A DNA stretch of 64,000 nt from Cohaesibacter sp. ES.047 (GCF_900215505.1 NZ_LT907844.1:4883078-4947077); one strand, 5' to 3'. Numbered from the stretch's first letter, positions 27,562-37,404 are shown. Notes: a model not told the origin generated them from the letters alone. Translations and numbers: made by a program.

Positions 27562-27771
27562 GTCAGGCGCTCTTTTCGCGCATTGACCGAAAAGCGTCAC
27601 TTTTCCGGGGACTTGCACTCGGCAAATTTTGCAAATTGCACTGAAGGCATGCGCAAAAACTTTCAAAAGCGTTAAAATGATCCTGAGTTAAGAGATTCGC
27701 ACCTGCAACACGGTTCGTAATGCGTTGAAATGTATGCCGGCTGGGCTGGTAGAAAGTAGATTGGAAGTTCC
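27562..27771. other. Remainder of the flgB/fliO divergent promoter region
   Basis: No coding frame stands out. The region contains repeated TTTTGC/GCAAA words (for example near 27625-27640) but no sigma-54 element with correct spacing. It should contain the fliO promoter, which I could not identify. Confidence 0.4.
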
Positions 27772-29091
27772 ATGTTTAGTGATGAAAGCGGCCTGCTTCT
27801 GCAGTTTTTGGTGGCTCTTGGCATTGTCCTGATCCTGATTCTCGTGCTTGCATGGATCCTGAAGAAAGTGAACACCATCTCAAGCAGGGTCGGACGCGAA
27901 GGGGCCCATCCGCGCCTCTCGGTGCGCGAAGCCATTCAGGTTGACCACAAGCGGCGTCTTGTTCTGCTGCGGCGGGACAATATCGAACATCTGGTGCTGA
28001 TCGGTGGAGAAAACGATCTGCTCGTTGAGCACCACATTCCGCCCATGCCTCAAAGTGCAGCCCATCCCGGATCGTTCGCTCAGGCAGGTGTCCCGGGCCA
28101 TGCTGGATCGCCTCCCGCAGGACAAGCCCCGACGGGTGCAAATCCGACTGGTCCAACTCCATCAGGTCCCGCACCAGCGAGTCAGGCACCTTCAGGACCA
28201 TCCATGCGCCCGGCACCCCAACGTCCGGCCGCGCATACACCCCAGACAGCGACACAGGCTACGTCACAGGCTTCGACCCATACTCCAACACAGGCAGGCG
28301 TCAGCACTTCGGGCGCGTCCACGCCATCGACAGACCGCACCAAAGGCAACGCGGCCGCCCCATCTCTCGACCCGTCAATCAAGAAAGCGGTAAGCGCGTT
28401 GACGGCTCAGCCTCCCGCCACGTCGCCCAAACCACCAGCTGTCTCCATCCCCAATGAGACACAGCACCGCCAGACGCCAAGAGACCAGACACCACCAGCG
28501 ACAACACCAAAAGCTGAAGAGAGCTGGTCTGCACCACAGCGCGCCGCGACACATAACACCGATTTGAATCGTCCCCTCGCGAATCGTGAGCAGGGCCGCA
28601 AAGTGCCGCAATCGCAAGCGCCGGACGAAACGGCGGACAAATATGCGGACACGTATAAGGCGCAGAACGCAGCGCCTGAGCGTTCTTATGAAAAAGACAA
28701 ACCAGATGAAGGCCCTGACGCTCGGTCTACACCGACCACACAGCGCACCGCCGCCGAGAGCACCCCGGCAAGCACGCCCGCAAAGGCAGCAAGCCCAAGA
28801 GCGGAGCAGGCTGAGGATGGTGCGCCCCTCGCCCAGCCAGCCGCCCCTGCAAGTGCCCCCCGGCAAGCACCAGATCCATCCAGCACCCCAGAGCCATCCA
28901 GCAATAAAGATGCTGAGGCAAAACCGGAACGGACGCCATCAGCTGAAGCTCCGCCTGCTGGGGTCAGGCAGGAAGACGCAGACCCCTCTCAAACGCGGGC
29001 TTCACCAGAAGCCGCTGAGCCGAAAGAGTCCTATGAGGATGAAATCAACCGTCTGCTCAATGAGCTGACTAGCGACCCGAAAAAGTCATAA
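27772..29091 (+). CDS. fliO: FliO-like flagellar biosynthesis protein with long disordered tail
   Basis: FliO helps assemble the FliP ring of the export gate. The 439-residue protein has one membrane helix (about residues 10-32) followed by the small FliO/MopB beta domain: LSVREAIQVDHKRRLVLLRRDNIEHLVLIGGENDLLVEHHIP. From about residue 95 the chain is low-complexity, rich in Pro, Ala, Thr, Gln and Ser, ending in a short acidic helix YEDEINRLLNELTS. Typical FliO proteins are only 100-200 residues, so the 300-residue tail is unusual. fliP follows after 11 bases, which supports the assignment. Confidence 0.85.
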   Translation: MFSDESGLLLQFLVALGIVLILILVLAWILKKVNTISSRVGREGAHPRLSVREAIQVDHKRRLVLLRRDNIEHLVLIGGENDLLVEHHIPPMPQSAAHPGSFAQAGVPGHAGSPPAGQAPTGANPTGPTPSGPAPASQAPSGPSMRPAPQRPAAHTPQTATQATSQASTHTPTQAGVSTSGASTPSTDRTKGNAAAPSLDPSIKKAVSALTAQPPATSPKPPAVSIPNETQHRQTPRDQTPPATTPKAEESWSAPQRAATHNTDLNRPLANREQGRKVPQSQAPDETADKYADTYKAQNAAPERSYEKDKPDEGPDARSTPTTQRTAAESTPASTPAKAASPRAEQAEDGAPLAQPAAPASAPRQAPDPSSTPEPSSNKDAEAKPERTPSAEAPPAGVRQEDADPSQTRASPEAAEPKESYEDEINRLLNELTSDPKKS

Positions 29092-29102
29092 GGCCGACCA
29101 TC

Positions 29103-29960
29103 TTGGCATCATTCTCGAAAGTGCCGGAGACTGCACCCAAAGCCGCGCCAGAGCAGGCCGGTGCATTGGCAGCTCCGCGCAAAGGCCCAAGTTGGCGCAA
29201 GAGGCTGAGACAACTCGGCCTTGTCAGCATGCTGAGTTTTGTCTTTGCTTGCACGATGGTCTGGTTCGCGTGGCTCAATCCAGCCTTCGCGCAACAATTG
29301 ACCATCGGCTTCGGCGACGATCTCACGATCACCGAACGGGCCGTGCAGCTGGTCGGCCTGATCACGGTGCTGTCTCTGGCACCGTCGATCCTCATCATGG
29401 TCACGTCCTTCACCCGGATTGTCGTGGTGCTGTCGCTGTTGCGCTCGGCAATCGGGCTTCAGACTGCACCGCCCAACACGGTGATGATCAGCCTTGCCCT
29501 GTTTCTGACCGCCTTCATCATGGCGCCAACCTTTGAAGAAGCCTACAACATCGGCATTCAACCCCTCGTGGATGGCGAAATTGAGCCCGCAGAAGCCTTT
29601 GACCTCACCTCGCAGCCGTTTCATGCCTTCATGCGCCGGCATGTGCGCGAAAACGATCTCGCTCTGTTTCTGGACATGGCACAGCAGGAAGCACCGGCGA
29701 CCCCGGAAGACGTAAGCCTTCGGGTTCTCATCCCTGCTTTCATGATCAGTGAACTGCGTCGGGCTTTCGAAATTGGCTTTCTGGTGTTCCTGCCCTTCAT
29801 CATCATCGACCTTGTGGTCGCTTCGATACTCATGTCGATGGGTATGATGATGCTGCCGCCAGTGGTGATTTCTCTGCCGTTCAAGCTCATATTCTTTGTT
29901 CTGGTGGACGGCTGGAACCTGATCACCGGATCATTGGTCAGAAGCTTTTTGGGGACATAG
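29103..29960 (+). CDS. fliP: Flagellar export apparatus protein FliP
   Basis: The core subunit of the export gate has 285 residues. Conserved blocks are LITVLSLAPSILIMVTSFTRIVVVLSLLRSAIGLQTAPPN, VLIPAFMISELRRAFEIGFLVFLPFIIIDLVVASILMSMGMMMLPPVVISLPFKLIFFVLVDGW, and a cleavable-looking signal segment ending NPAFAQQ. The frame opens at a TTG at 29103; a later ATG at 29229, just before the signal helix, is an alternative that would remove an atypical Ala/Pro-rich leader of 42 residues. It is co-transcribed with fliO. Confidence 0.94.
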   Translation: MASFSKVPETAPKAAPEQAGALAAPRKGPSWRKRLRQLGLVSMLSFVFACTMVWFAWLNPAFAQQLTIGFGDDLTITERAVQLVGLITVLSLAPSILIMVTSFTRIVVVLSLLRSAIGLQTAPPNTVMISLALFLTAFIMAPTFEEAYNIGIQPLVDGEIEPAEAFDLTSQPFHAFMRRHVRENDLALFLDMAQQEAPATPEDVSLRVLIPAFMISELRRAFEIGFLVFLPFIIIDLVVASILMSMGMMMLPPVVISLPFKLIFFVLVDGWNLITGSLVRSFLGT

Positions 29961-30027
29961 AACGCAGTTGACCGCTACAAGACCGCGATCAGCAATCACG
30001 ATCCGGCGAGTGCCAACAAGCTTGGCC

Positions 30028-33000
30028 TCACACTTGCGGGTTGTCCGGAGTGTCTGCGGGCTTTTCAGGGGTCGCGGTTTCCGGCTTGGCATCGGCATTC
30101 ATGTAGCGTGTGCGATATTCCTTGAGAAACCGCTCCATCGTGTCGATGCCCGCAATCTCTTGAGCAATGGCCTGAAACTGCTGCCCGTTGCTTTCAATCG
30201 GCATGCTCACCACGTCAAACGCACCGGCAACCGGCGAATTGCTCATCTTGTCGGCAAATTTCCGGCGCAGGCGATCAAGCCCCAACCGGTCGTCGGCCAA
30301 CGTGTAGGCAATCCCGGCCCGCAGGATATTTGTCTGCTCGTTTTCGTCAAGCTCTGCACCGACGGTCCAGCGGTCCCCCAACAAAACCTCGATCTGTTCG
30401 GCCGCGTCCTGCCAGCGCTTGGCGCGCCAGAGAATGTCAGCCCGCAATTGCTCGACATCATCCCCCTGAAGTGGCTTGAGAATATCAAGCGCAAGATTGA
30501 CCTTGTTCAGCTCGGCCAACGCCTTTGCCTCGACAAGGCGCCGTTGCCGCTCTAAAGACAGCGGCAACTGAGACTGACGCGTACGGCGCAAGGTGTCGAG
30601 AGCCAGATTGGGTTTGCTGTCGAGCAGATAGACCATCGCGAGATCTGCGGCAATTTGCGACCGTGCAGCACCCTTGAGGCGATTGTCGACCTGATGCTTG
30701 AGCAGATCGGCCGCCCGGTCCAGAAGGTCCACCTCCACCAGCTTGTCAGCCAGTCTGCGAACCATTTCGTCGCCGCGACGCCCCACCGGGGTCAATTCGC
30801 GGAAGTCATAATATAGCGACAGCGCCTTGATGGCGGAGAGCTCGTTCACCTTGCCGTCGAGGAACAGCGAGGAAAAAACCGCGTTCATCTCTTCTTGCAA
30901 AACACGGGCAACATCGGAATTGGGATCGGAATCCGCGGCTGAATGCAATGTCTCAAAGGCACTACGATACTCACCCTTGTCCACATAGAGATGGGCAAGG
31001 GTTCTGAGAGCATTCAATTCGACATCATCACCCCGCCAAACAACAGAAAGGCCCTCGAGTTCATCGATGGCCTGATCCACGTCGATGACTTTTTCCTGTT
31101 GCCTTAACTTTATATCCTGCAACCAGGCTTGATTGGAAATCGGCAAATATCCAGTGTCTCGCGAGGCCTTGAATGCCTCGAATGCCTCCTGCGGCTTGTT
31201 CATGGCCACAGCGATCCGGCCTCGCAGCAGATTGTAGCGCGCGATGCTCTCATCATTGAGAAAGGCGGGGTTCACTTCCGCAAGGGCAGCAGATGCACTA
31301 CCGAACTGTTGATCAATGAGACTGATTTCAACGCCATCGAGCAGCATCATCTGGCGGACGCTATCACTATAGTCAGGTGCAACTGTGCTGGCCAGATCAA
31401 GAGCGTCTTCCGCTTCGCGCCAACGATGCGTTCGCGCTGCAGCAAGCCCGCGCCAAACCGATGCATCGGGGTCGTTGTCGAATTCGGGATGATTGAGCCG
31501 CTTGAAGGCTTCTTCAGGACGCCCCGCCATGAGTTCTGCCGCAGCATAGAGGGTACGGAAACCGCGGCCCCGGGCAAATTCCGGCGCGGCATCCTCTATG
31601 ATCTGCAAATGCCCCAATGCCTCGATGGAATACCCATTGGCCACCAGCAGGCGCGACAGCTCCAGTTCGCTCTGAATGGCCGCCATATCCTTGAACTGCG
31701 AGAGCTTGCGCTCCAGTTCCTGACGCTTGCGCGTGAAGGCAACCGGGCTATCCATCGCGAGTGAATCGAGATCCAGAAAAGTCTCACGCGCCTTGTTGCT
31801 TGTCTCCGTCAACCCGCTGACGTCGATCGGAGCCACCTCGGTGTTGGACAGTGTCAGGCCGCGCCGGGAACTGATGTAGACATAGCCCTCGTCCCGCGCC
31901 ACCTGCAAATCGTCGACATGCTCTGCAAGGGCAATGCCATGGGCAGAGATGATGGTGGTAAAGTCAACCAGCCGCTGACCCTTGACGAAACCGCGCGCCG
32001 GGCCAAAGCCGGTCACTACGTGAAGATTCTCGCCCGTTCCCGGATCGCGCAGCTTGAGCACCGAAGAGGAGCCATCGAATTTCACGCGCATCGCCGATCG
32101 GCCGCCACTGATCTTGGTGCGGGCCATGTGCAGCGGCTTGGTCGGCTCGACAACCATGTCGCCAATGGTCAACAGCCAGCCATACCCCTCTGGCGAAAAG
32201 GTCACCAGCCGCGAATTGCGAAGCGGAATGCGCAACACGGCAGTATTGCCCGAGCGCCAAACCTCCAGATCATCCGCGACAGCCTCTAGCGGTTTGCGTG
32301 CGGTCTCGACATCAAGATCAAGGGATGTGTCGAAAACTGCCCAGATGATACCATTGCGCTTGAAAACCGCAGAGCCGGTCGGATTGTTGAACGGAAAATA
32401 CAGCCGAACCGAACGTCCGAATGTCTTGGCTTCCACACGCAGTGTCTGCGACGACAAATCAGGCATGGAGCCCTGCATTTGCTCAGCATTTCCGCGCGTA
32501 ACCCTCTGTGGTACCACTTCTCGGGTCTGTTGCGTGATATTGGGTGGCTGCTGGATCGTCTCGTTCGATGCCGGGGCCATCATGTCCCCGACTTGTGCTG
32601 GAACCGACACATCGGTTTGCTCGATGGTTATCGGTTCATTGCGAATGATCGGCGTTTGTTGAGAAACTTCTGGGTTGACCTGAGCAACGACCTGCGCAGC
32701 GTTGTCGCCAATTGACGGGTCAGGCAATTCCTGCACAACTGCCGGCTCTTCGGTTATGATGGCCTGCGCATTGGTCGGATCAAGGTTTGGTGCAGAAACA
32801 TTGGGCTTGGCCTGAGGCAAAGGCTGCGTCTCAATCGGCAGAATGGGAACCGTAGAAACAGGCTCTCCATTGGGCGATAGCGGTTCTGTCAGCTGTGCGT
32901 TGGTGAACAACGTGCCCTCGGCATTGCGACCCGACGGATTGGGACCAAGGATCAGATCCTGCGCGCTGTCGGGCGTGCCACCAATGCGATCCCCCACGCC

Positions 33001-34026
33001 GGTCACTTCGGATCCGTCTTCATCATTCGTCGTCGGATTGACACCGCGTGCAATCAGAACGCTGTCGTCGCCGGGCTTGGAAATCGCGCGCGTGATCGTA
33101 TCTTCAACACCCTTGGCCTCGAACAGCTGCTTGTCGCCCGTCACGTCTACGACATAGCCATTGTCTTCTCGAAAGGCTCTGACATCCGAATTCTTGTCGA
33201 TAATCAAACGGAATTGCGTGCGCCCATCGCTATAGCTCATGCGCATGTCATGAACGAGCGCAGGCAGGTTTGCGCGCAAATCACTCAGGTCGGCATCCGT
33301 CTTGTGGTTGAAATAGAGATCAACCACATCACCCTTCCGTTCAAAGGTGGAATCGAACGGAATATTCCAGATGAAGGCAAAGCGCGAAAAAGTCGGGTGA
33401 TCACCGATGCGAATGTCGAGCTTGGGCTTAACGCGCGTGGCGCTCTCGGCCTGTTCAAGCGACCGAGCGAGACGCAGGGCTTCTTCGGCACGTCTGGCCA
33501 ATTCAGTAACGACCTCGGCTGGCAACACCGGAGGGGGCCCCGCCCAGGTCTTGGGCAGAAAATCCACATAGAGACGCTCACCAGCCTCCATCGTATTGAT
33601 CCGAATGCCTTCTTTGAGCGCAATGCGGACACCTTTGCCATCCGGGTCCTGTCTGGCAATGGTTACATAGTCCCCGAGAATACGCGGCATCGACGAAACG
33701 CTATCCGACTTCATGCCTTCGTCAAAGCGGACAACGAAAATGCTGTTTTCCTGCTTCATCGAATATTCAGGAAGCAAATTGCGTCCGGTAAATCTAAGGA
33801 CAAGTCGGCCAAAGCCCTCTTCGGTGGACATCAGGACGTCCAACTTGCCTGGGCTGATCTCGTTTGTGCGGTCCGAAACGACCTCGGTTGACTGCGCCAG
33901 AGACTGAGTGGGAACCGTCATGACCGAAATGGCACAGATGAGACAAACAAACGCCAAGCACCCTGTTCGGGAACTCGCCTTTGCCAATCTGATCAACATA
34001 TCTGTCAGCCGAACCTGTTTCGACAT
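30028..34026 (-). CDS. Very large exported TPR protein of the flagellar cluster, function unknown
   Basis: I do not recognise a named family. The 1332-residue protein has a signal peptide (hydrophobic segment about 23-38, then SLAQS). It then has beta-rich repeats reminiscent of AMIN-like domains (GRLVLRFTGRNLLPEYSM, RLYVDFLPKTWAGPP), a Gln/Pro/Glu-rich linker around 340-510, and another beta segment. A long alpha-helical tetratricopeptide-like region follows from about 760 to 1310. The ATG at 34026 is preceded by GGAGACGAAG and starts the signal peptide; an upstream extension is spurious. It is the last gene after fliL-fliM-DUF6468-motE, so a periplasmic role in motor or stator assembly is possible but inferred only from position. 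Confidence 0.75.
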   Translation of the reverse strand: MSKQVRLTDMLIRLAKASSRTGCLAFVCLICAISVMTVPTQSLAQSTEVVSDRTNEISPGKLDVLMSTEEGFGRLVLRFTGRNLLPEYSMKQENSIFVVRFDEGMKSDSVSSMPRILGDYVTIARQDPDGKGVRIALKEGIRINTMEAGERLYVDFLPKTWAGPPPVLPAEVVTELARRAEEALRLARSLEQAESATRVKPKLDIRIGDHPTFSRFAFIWNIPFDSTFERKGDVVDLYFNHKTDADLSDLRANLPALVHDMRMSYSDGRTQFRLIIDKNSDVRAFREDNGYVVDVTGDKQLFEAKGVEDTITRAISKPGDDSVLIARGVNPTTNDEDGSEVTGVGDRIGGTPDSAQDLILGPNPSGRNAEGTLFTNAQLTEPLSPNGEPVSTVPILPIETQPLPQAKPNVSAPNLDPTNAQAIITEEPAVVQELPDPSIGDNAAQVVAQVNPEVSQQTPIIRNEPITIEQTDVSVPAQVGDMMAPASNETIQQPPNITQQTREVVPQRVTRGNAEQMQGSMPDLSSQTLRVEAKTFGRSVRLYFPFNNPTGSAVFKRNGIIWAVFDTSLDLDVETARKPLEAVADDLEVWRSGNTAVLRIPLRNSRLVTFSPEGYGWLLTIGDMVVEPTKPLHMARTKISGGRSAMRVKFDGSSSVLKLRDPGTGENLHVVTGFGPARGFVKGQRLVDFTTIISAHGIALAEHVDDLQVARDEGYVYISSRRGLTLSNTEVAPIDVSGLTETSNKARETFLDLDSLAMDSPVAFTRKRQELERKLSQFKDMAAIQSELELSRLLVANGYSIEALGHLQIIEDAAPEFARGRGFRTLYAAAELMAGRPEEAFKRLNHPEFDNDPDASVWRGLAAARTHRWREAEDALDLASTVAPDYSDSVRQMMLLDGVEISLIDQQFGSASAALAEVNPAFLNDESIARYNLLRGRIAVAMNKPQEAFEAFKASRDTGYLPISNQAWLQDIKLRQQEKVIDVDQAIDELEGLSVVWRGDDVELNALRTLAHLYVDKGEYRSAFETLHSAADSDPNSDVARVLQEEMNAVFSSLFLDGKVNELSAIKALSLYYDFRELTPVGRRGDEMVRRLADKLVEVDLLDRAADLLKHQVDNRLKGAARSQIAADLAMVYLLDSKPNLALDTLRRTRQSQLPLSLERQRRLVEAKALAELNKVNLALDILKPLQGDDVEQLRADILWRAKRWQDAAEQIEVLLGDRWTVGAELDENEQTNILRAGIAYTLADDRLGLDRLRRKFADKMSNSPVAGAFDVVSMPIESNGQQFQAIAQEIAGIDTMERFLKEYRTRYMNADAKPETATPEKPADTPDNPQV

Positions 34027-34269
34027 CTTCGTCTCCACTCGAGCAGACCCTGATTCACACGCATAAATCCCCGCCAAGCACTGGCAGGCCGGTCTGGAGA
34101 CTATCGTAAAGCCAAATGATTTACCCACACTTACCGCGATAGGCGCAATTTGAGACAAACACCGGCCAATTCGTCAGGTTATTGACGCCTCTTGGCCAAA
34201 GTCGCCAGCCACTCTCCTGACCAGAACCTGCGCCTCTCCTGACCAGCATCAGTGCGTCAAGCATTGGGC
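34027..34269. other. Gap between motE-like gene and giant TPR gene with a small direct repeat
   Basis: CTCTCCTGACCAG occurs twice (34212-34224 and 34234-34246) just downstream of the motE-like stop. I see no terminator with a T-tract, so read-through into the TPR gene is possible. Confidence 0.5.
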
Positions 34270-34965
34270 CTAGTTACCGATTTGCGGCAACTCCTGAGAT
34301 CCAAGATCGTTGACTTCCTGTTCAAGCGTTTCCCCGCGTGCAATCGCCATGCTGAGCTTGCTTGCCGCATCGGGATTCATGGACCCCATAATTTTGGCAA
34401 CCGTGCGCGGTTTCATGATCTTAACCATGTCCGTCAGCACTTCGATGTCGAGGGACTCAAATATCTTTGCAGCCGCCTTAGGCCGCATCGACTGATACAT
34501 GGCCACCAGCTTCACCAGATCTTCCTGCTGTTCCCGGTCCCGTTCCTTGGTCGCCAGCTTGATCGATTCCTCAAGAGTTCTCAGCTCCTGAACCCGCTCA
34601 TTCAGACGCTTTTCAGCAGCTTTCAGAAGGGCCTCACGCATCTCCAGACTCTTGGAGCGCTCATCGAGTTCTTCCCTGCGATGGGCAAGTCGTTCGAGGA
34701 TGGCCAGTTCGGATCGCGACGTGCTGCTCTGGTCGACGCGCATCCCATCCATGAGGGACGGCGGCTCTTGCGCATCACTGTTGGTCGGTGCAGGCTGTTC
34801 CGTCGCGGCCGCAGCCGGATCCGCAGGCGGCTGCACTTCCTGAGCCTGCACGGGCATGGTAGACCCCACAAAACTGTCACTGTTGGCGACCAGATGCGTG
34901 ATCTTGATGCAAAACAGCCCGGCCACTGCGATCAGCAGGGCCGGAAGCAACCGCACATGTGTCAT
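34270..34965 (-). CDS. motE: MotE-family flagellar protein (MgtE N-domain-like)
   Basis: The 231-residue exported protein has an N-terminal membrane anchor or signal (LLPALLIAVAGLFCIKITHLVA), a Gln/Pro/Ala-rich stretch, a coiled coil (about 85-150), and a C-terminal helical domain. The latter, VKLVAMYQSMRPKAAAKIFESLDIEVLTDMVKIMKPRTVAKIMGSM, resembles the MgtE intracellular N domain. In Sinorhizobium, MotE is the periplasmic chaperone of MotC. No motC is recognisable in this window, so the partner may differ. Its ATG overlaps the DUF6468 stop by four bases. Confidence 0.82.
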   Translation of the reverse strand: MTHVRLLPALLIAVAGLFCIKITHLVANSDSFVGSTMPVQAQEVQPPADPAAAATEQPAPTNSDAQEPPSLMDGMRVDQSSTSRSELAILERLAHRREELDERSKSLEMREALLKAAEKRLNERVQELRTLEESIKLATKERDREQQEDLVKLVAMYQSMRPKAAAKIFESLDIEVLTDMVKIMKPRTVAKIMGSMNPDAASKLSMAIARGETLEQEVNDLGSQELPQIGN

Positions 34966-35510
34966 GCTGCATAACCTCTTTTCTGCCTGATGGCGGTCAG
35001 TCGTTCTGACGTGGCAGCAGCAACATCCTTGAGGCTACGCGGCGCTTCGACCTGAGGAGCCGCATGCATCGGGCCAACCTCGGCATATTTGGAAGACATG
35101 CGCGGATATTCTGCATCCTCGGCATCGAAACGGGGCTCGTGTCGAACATGCGTGCGCTCACCGCCAGCCACCGTCTTGTTGGTTCCGTTGCGAACCGCAT
35201 CAGAAATCTTGACGAGACGACCAACCACGCCATCTCCCTGAGTAACATAATACTGCAGCTCGGAGGACAGCCGTTCCGCTTCTTTCAAGCGGTGCGTCAG
35301 GTTCTTGTCACAATCACCAGCCGTTGCTTTCAGGCCGAGAATTGCGCGTTCGGCAATCTCAGTGGCAGTGATGAGTTCGGCGATAGTTGCCCGCAAAGCT
35401 TCCTCATCATTGCGCAAACGTTTCAATCGACCGTTAAGAGTGACGCAATAGCCGATCGTTAGAACAAGCAAAAAAGCCACGAGCAATTCGATCATTATTC
35501 CCACAGTCAT
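34962..35510 (-). CDS. DUF6468-type flagellar-cluster membrane protein
   Basis: A 182-residue protein with a single N-terminal membrane helix (IMIELLVAFLLVLTIGYCVTL), a heptad-rich coiled-coil region to about residue 90, and a hydrophilic tail. The ATG at 35510 follows GGTGAGTAGG directly after the fliM stop. It lies between fliM and motE with short or overlapping junctions, a position conserved for this family in alphaproteobacteria. Function unknown; topology suggests a cytoplasmic or periplasmic scaffold at the motor. Confidence 0.8.
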   Translation of the reverse strand: MTVGIMIELLVAFLLVLTIGYCVTLNGRLKRLRNDEEALRATIAELITATEIAERAILGLKATAGDCDKNLTHRLKEAERLSSELQYYVTQGDGVVGRLVKISDAVRNGTNKTVAGGERTHVRHEPRFDAEDAEYPRMSSKYAEVGPMHAAPQVEAPRSLKDVAAATSERLTAIRQKRGYAA

Positions 35511-35511
35511 C

Positions 35512-36675
35512 CTACTCACCCTTTCCGGATCCGCCTTGAGCCGCCTTTTCAAAAGCCGTCAAAGTCATTTTTGATTTGGCCAGATCATTTGAAACCTGAA
35601 CCGATATATTGCCATTATGCTGGCCCATCACACCTTCTGTGAGATGCACGTTGCCGCACTTGATATTGACCGGATCCTGCGGACCCGCCTCCAGCATCAA
35701 TGTCTGCCCGACATCAAGTTTCATGATCTCGTTGAGCGACATTTTGCGCTCGAACAGAACCGCATCCAGCTGAATTTCCGAATGATACACTTCTGTTGCC
35801 AGATGCCCTTCCCAAATCGGATCACGACCGAACTTTTCACCCATAAACATCTGCAAAAGCAGATCTCGAATGGGTTCGATCGTTGCATAGGGCAGTAACA
35901 TCTCGATTTTGCCGCCCCGATCCTCCATATCGATCCTGAGTTCAACCAGAATCGCTGCGTTGGCAGGGCGCGAAATCGCCGCGAATCGCGGATTTGTTTC
36001 AAGGCGTTCGAGCGAAAAACGAACCGGAGAAAGCGGCCGGAACGCCGCCTCGGCATCCTCCAGAACGATCTCGATCATCTGGCGCACGAGGTTGAGCTCG
36101 ATAGTGGTATAGGGCCGACCTTCAACGCGTATCGCAGACGTGCCACGTCCACCACCCAGCAACACATCGATGATCGAATAGATCAGATTGGAGTCAACCG
36201 TGATGAGACCGAGGTTATCCCACTCCTCCGCCTTGAACACCGTCAGAATGGCGGGCAGCGGGATGGAGTTGAGATAGTCGCCAAAACGGATCGACGTGAT
36301 AGAATCAAGGGACACCTCAACGTTATCGGAGGTGAAATTGCGAAGGCTCGTCGTCGTCATGCGCACCAGACGGTCGAAGACGATTTCGAGCATCGGCAGA
36401 CGTTCATAGGAAACGATCGCAGAATCGATCAGCGCACGCACACCGCTGCGCTCGCCGGCAAAGCCGTCGTCCAGACTGAAGCCCAGCAGGTTATCGATTT
36501 CTTCCTGATTGAGCACCCGGTCGGCGCCGCGAGCATTGCTCTCGTCGCCATCCATCGGCTCATCGATCATGGCAGCCCATTGAGCGGCCATCTCGTCGGC
36601 AGTACCGGCGCCCTGCTCTTCGAGAGCAGCGCCCCAGTCCGCCATCAGGTCTACGCCTTCATCTTCGTCAGCCAT
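35512..36675 (-). CDS. fliM: Flagellar motor switch protein FliM
   Basis: FliM forms the C-ring with FliG and FliN and binds phosphorylated CheY. The 387-residue protein has an N-terminal acidic region with DRVLNQEEIDNLLGF (the usual LSQEEIDALL motif). A middle CheC-like domain follows (MLEIVFDRLVRMTTTSLRNFTSDNVEVSLDSITSIRFGDYLNSIPLPA), and a C-terminal SpoA-like domain comes last (DVGQTLMLEAGPQDPVNIKCGNVHLTEG). The ATG at 36675 is used instead of the preceding GTG. It lies 20 bases after fliL. Confidence 0.95.
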   Translation of the reverse strand: MADEDEGVDLMADWGAALEEQGAGTADEMAAQWAAMIDEPMDGDESNARGADRVLNQEEIDNLLGFSLDDGFAGERSGVRALIDSAIVSYERLPMLEIVFDRLVRMTTTSLRNFTSDNVEVSLDSITSIRFGDYLNSIPLPAILTVFKAEEWDNLGLITVDSNLIYSIIDVLLGGGRGTSAIRVEGRPYTTIELNLVRQMIEIVLEDAEAAFRPLSPVRFSLERLETNPRFAAISRPANAAILVELRIDMEDRGGKIEMLLPYATIEPIRDLLLQMFMGEKFGRDPIWEGHLATEVYHSEIQLDAVLFERKMSLNEIMKLDVGQTLMLEAGPQDPVNIKCGNVHLTEGVMGQHNGNISVQVSNDLAKSKMTLTAFEKAAQGGSGKGE

Positions 36676-36695
36676 CACTCACCCACTGGCTCTGC

Positions 36696-37199
36696 CTACT
36701 GAATTAGAATTTCCTTGAACAGGATATCACTCACTTTAACTGGATAAATCGCATCGTTGATCCGCTTCAAAAGCTCTCGCTTGAGGCGGAAGAGCCCGGC
36801 AGATCCTTCAAGATCCGAAGTTCTAAGCTCCCGCAGATACACCTGAAATGCATCCAGAACCCGCGGCAAAAACGGCTCGATCTTGCGCGCCTGTGCCTCA
36901 TTGAGCACCTCAAGGGAGACCTTGATACGAAGATACTGTGCCCGGCGATTCTTTGTATTCAGGTTAACCGTCATCTCAGGCAAATCAAAGAAGAAAGCCT
37001 TGGCTTCTGGTTCAGCGTTCGGATCATTTTCCGGCTCGATTGTCTCACCCGAGGACGAAAACAGAAAATAATACGCTGCACCGCCAGCACCCAAAACAAG
37101 CACCAGTGCAAGCGCGATCATGACGATCAGTTTGGTCTTGCCACCAAAACGCTTCCCTCCGCCATTCTCTTCTTCATCATTTTCGAGTTCTTCGGCCAT
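36696..37199 (-). CDS. fliL: Flagellar basal body-associated protein FliL
   Basis: The 167-residue single-span inner membrane protein has a charged N-terminus, a helix at about 25-48 (LIVMIALALVLVLGAGGAAYYFLF), and a periplasmic domain containing DLPEMTVNLNTKNRRAQYLRIKVSLEV. FliL surrounds and supports the stator. It is first in the fliL-fliM-DUF6468-motE-TPR block. A CtrA half site (TTAACCAT on the minus strand) lies 34-41 bases upstream. Confidence 0.95.
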   Translation of the reverse strand: MAEELENDEEENGGGKRFGGKTKLIVMIALALVLVLGAGGAAYYFLFSSSGETIEPENDPNAEPEAKAFFFDLPEMTVNLNTKNRRAQYLRIKVSLEVLNEAQARKIEPFLPRVLDAFQVYLRELRTSDLEGSAGLFRLKRELLKRINDAIYPVKVSDILFKEILIQ

Positions 37200-37232
37200 T
37201 CAGATCTCTAGCCCGGTTACGATTCATCAATC

Positions 37233-37250
37233 ATGGTTAATGACCCTTAA
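37233..37250 (-). promoter_or_regulatory. Possible CtrA site upstream of fliL
   Basis: On the minus strand the sequence is TTAAGGGTCATTAACCAT. It contains the half-site TTAACCAT, but the second TTAA is six rather than seven bases away. An imperfect but well-placed match. Confidence 0.4.
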
Positions 37251-37404
37251 TAAATAGCGTAAAAATAGTTAACAAACCCTTTCCAAGGTGTCCCACATTG
37301 GGCTATCGGCAAGTTTTTCCCACCGGCAAAAACCCCCCTGAATTTTTGCCGGATCCGCATATTACAAATACGGTCAACCATTGAAACATAAGAGAAAATC
37401 CGTC

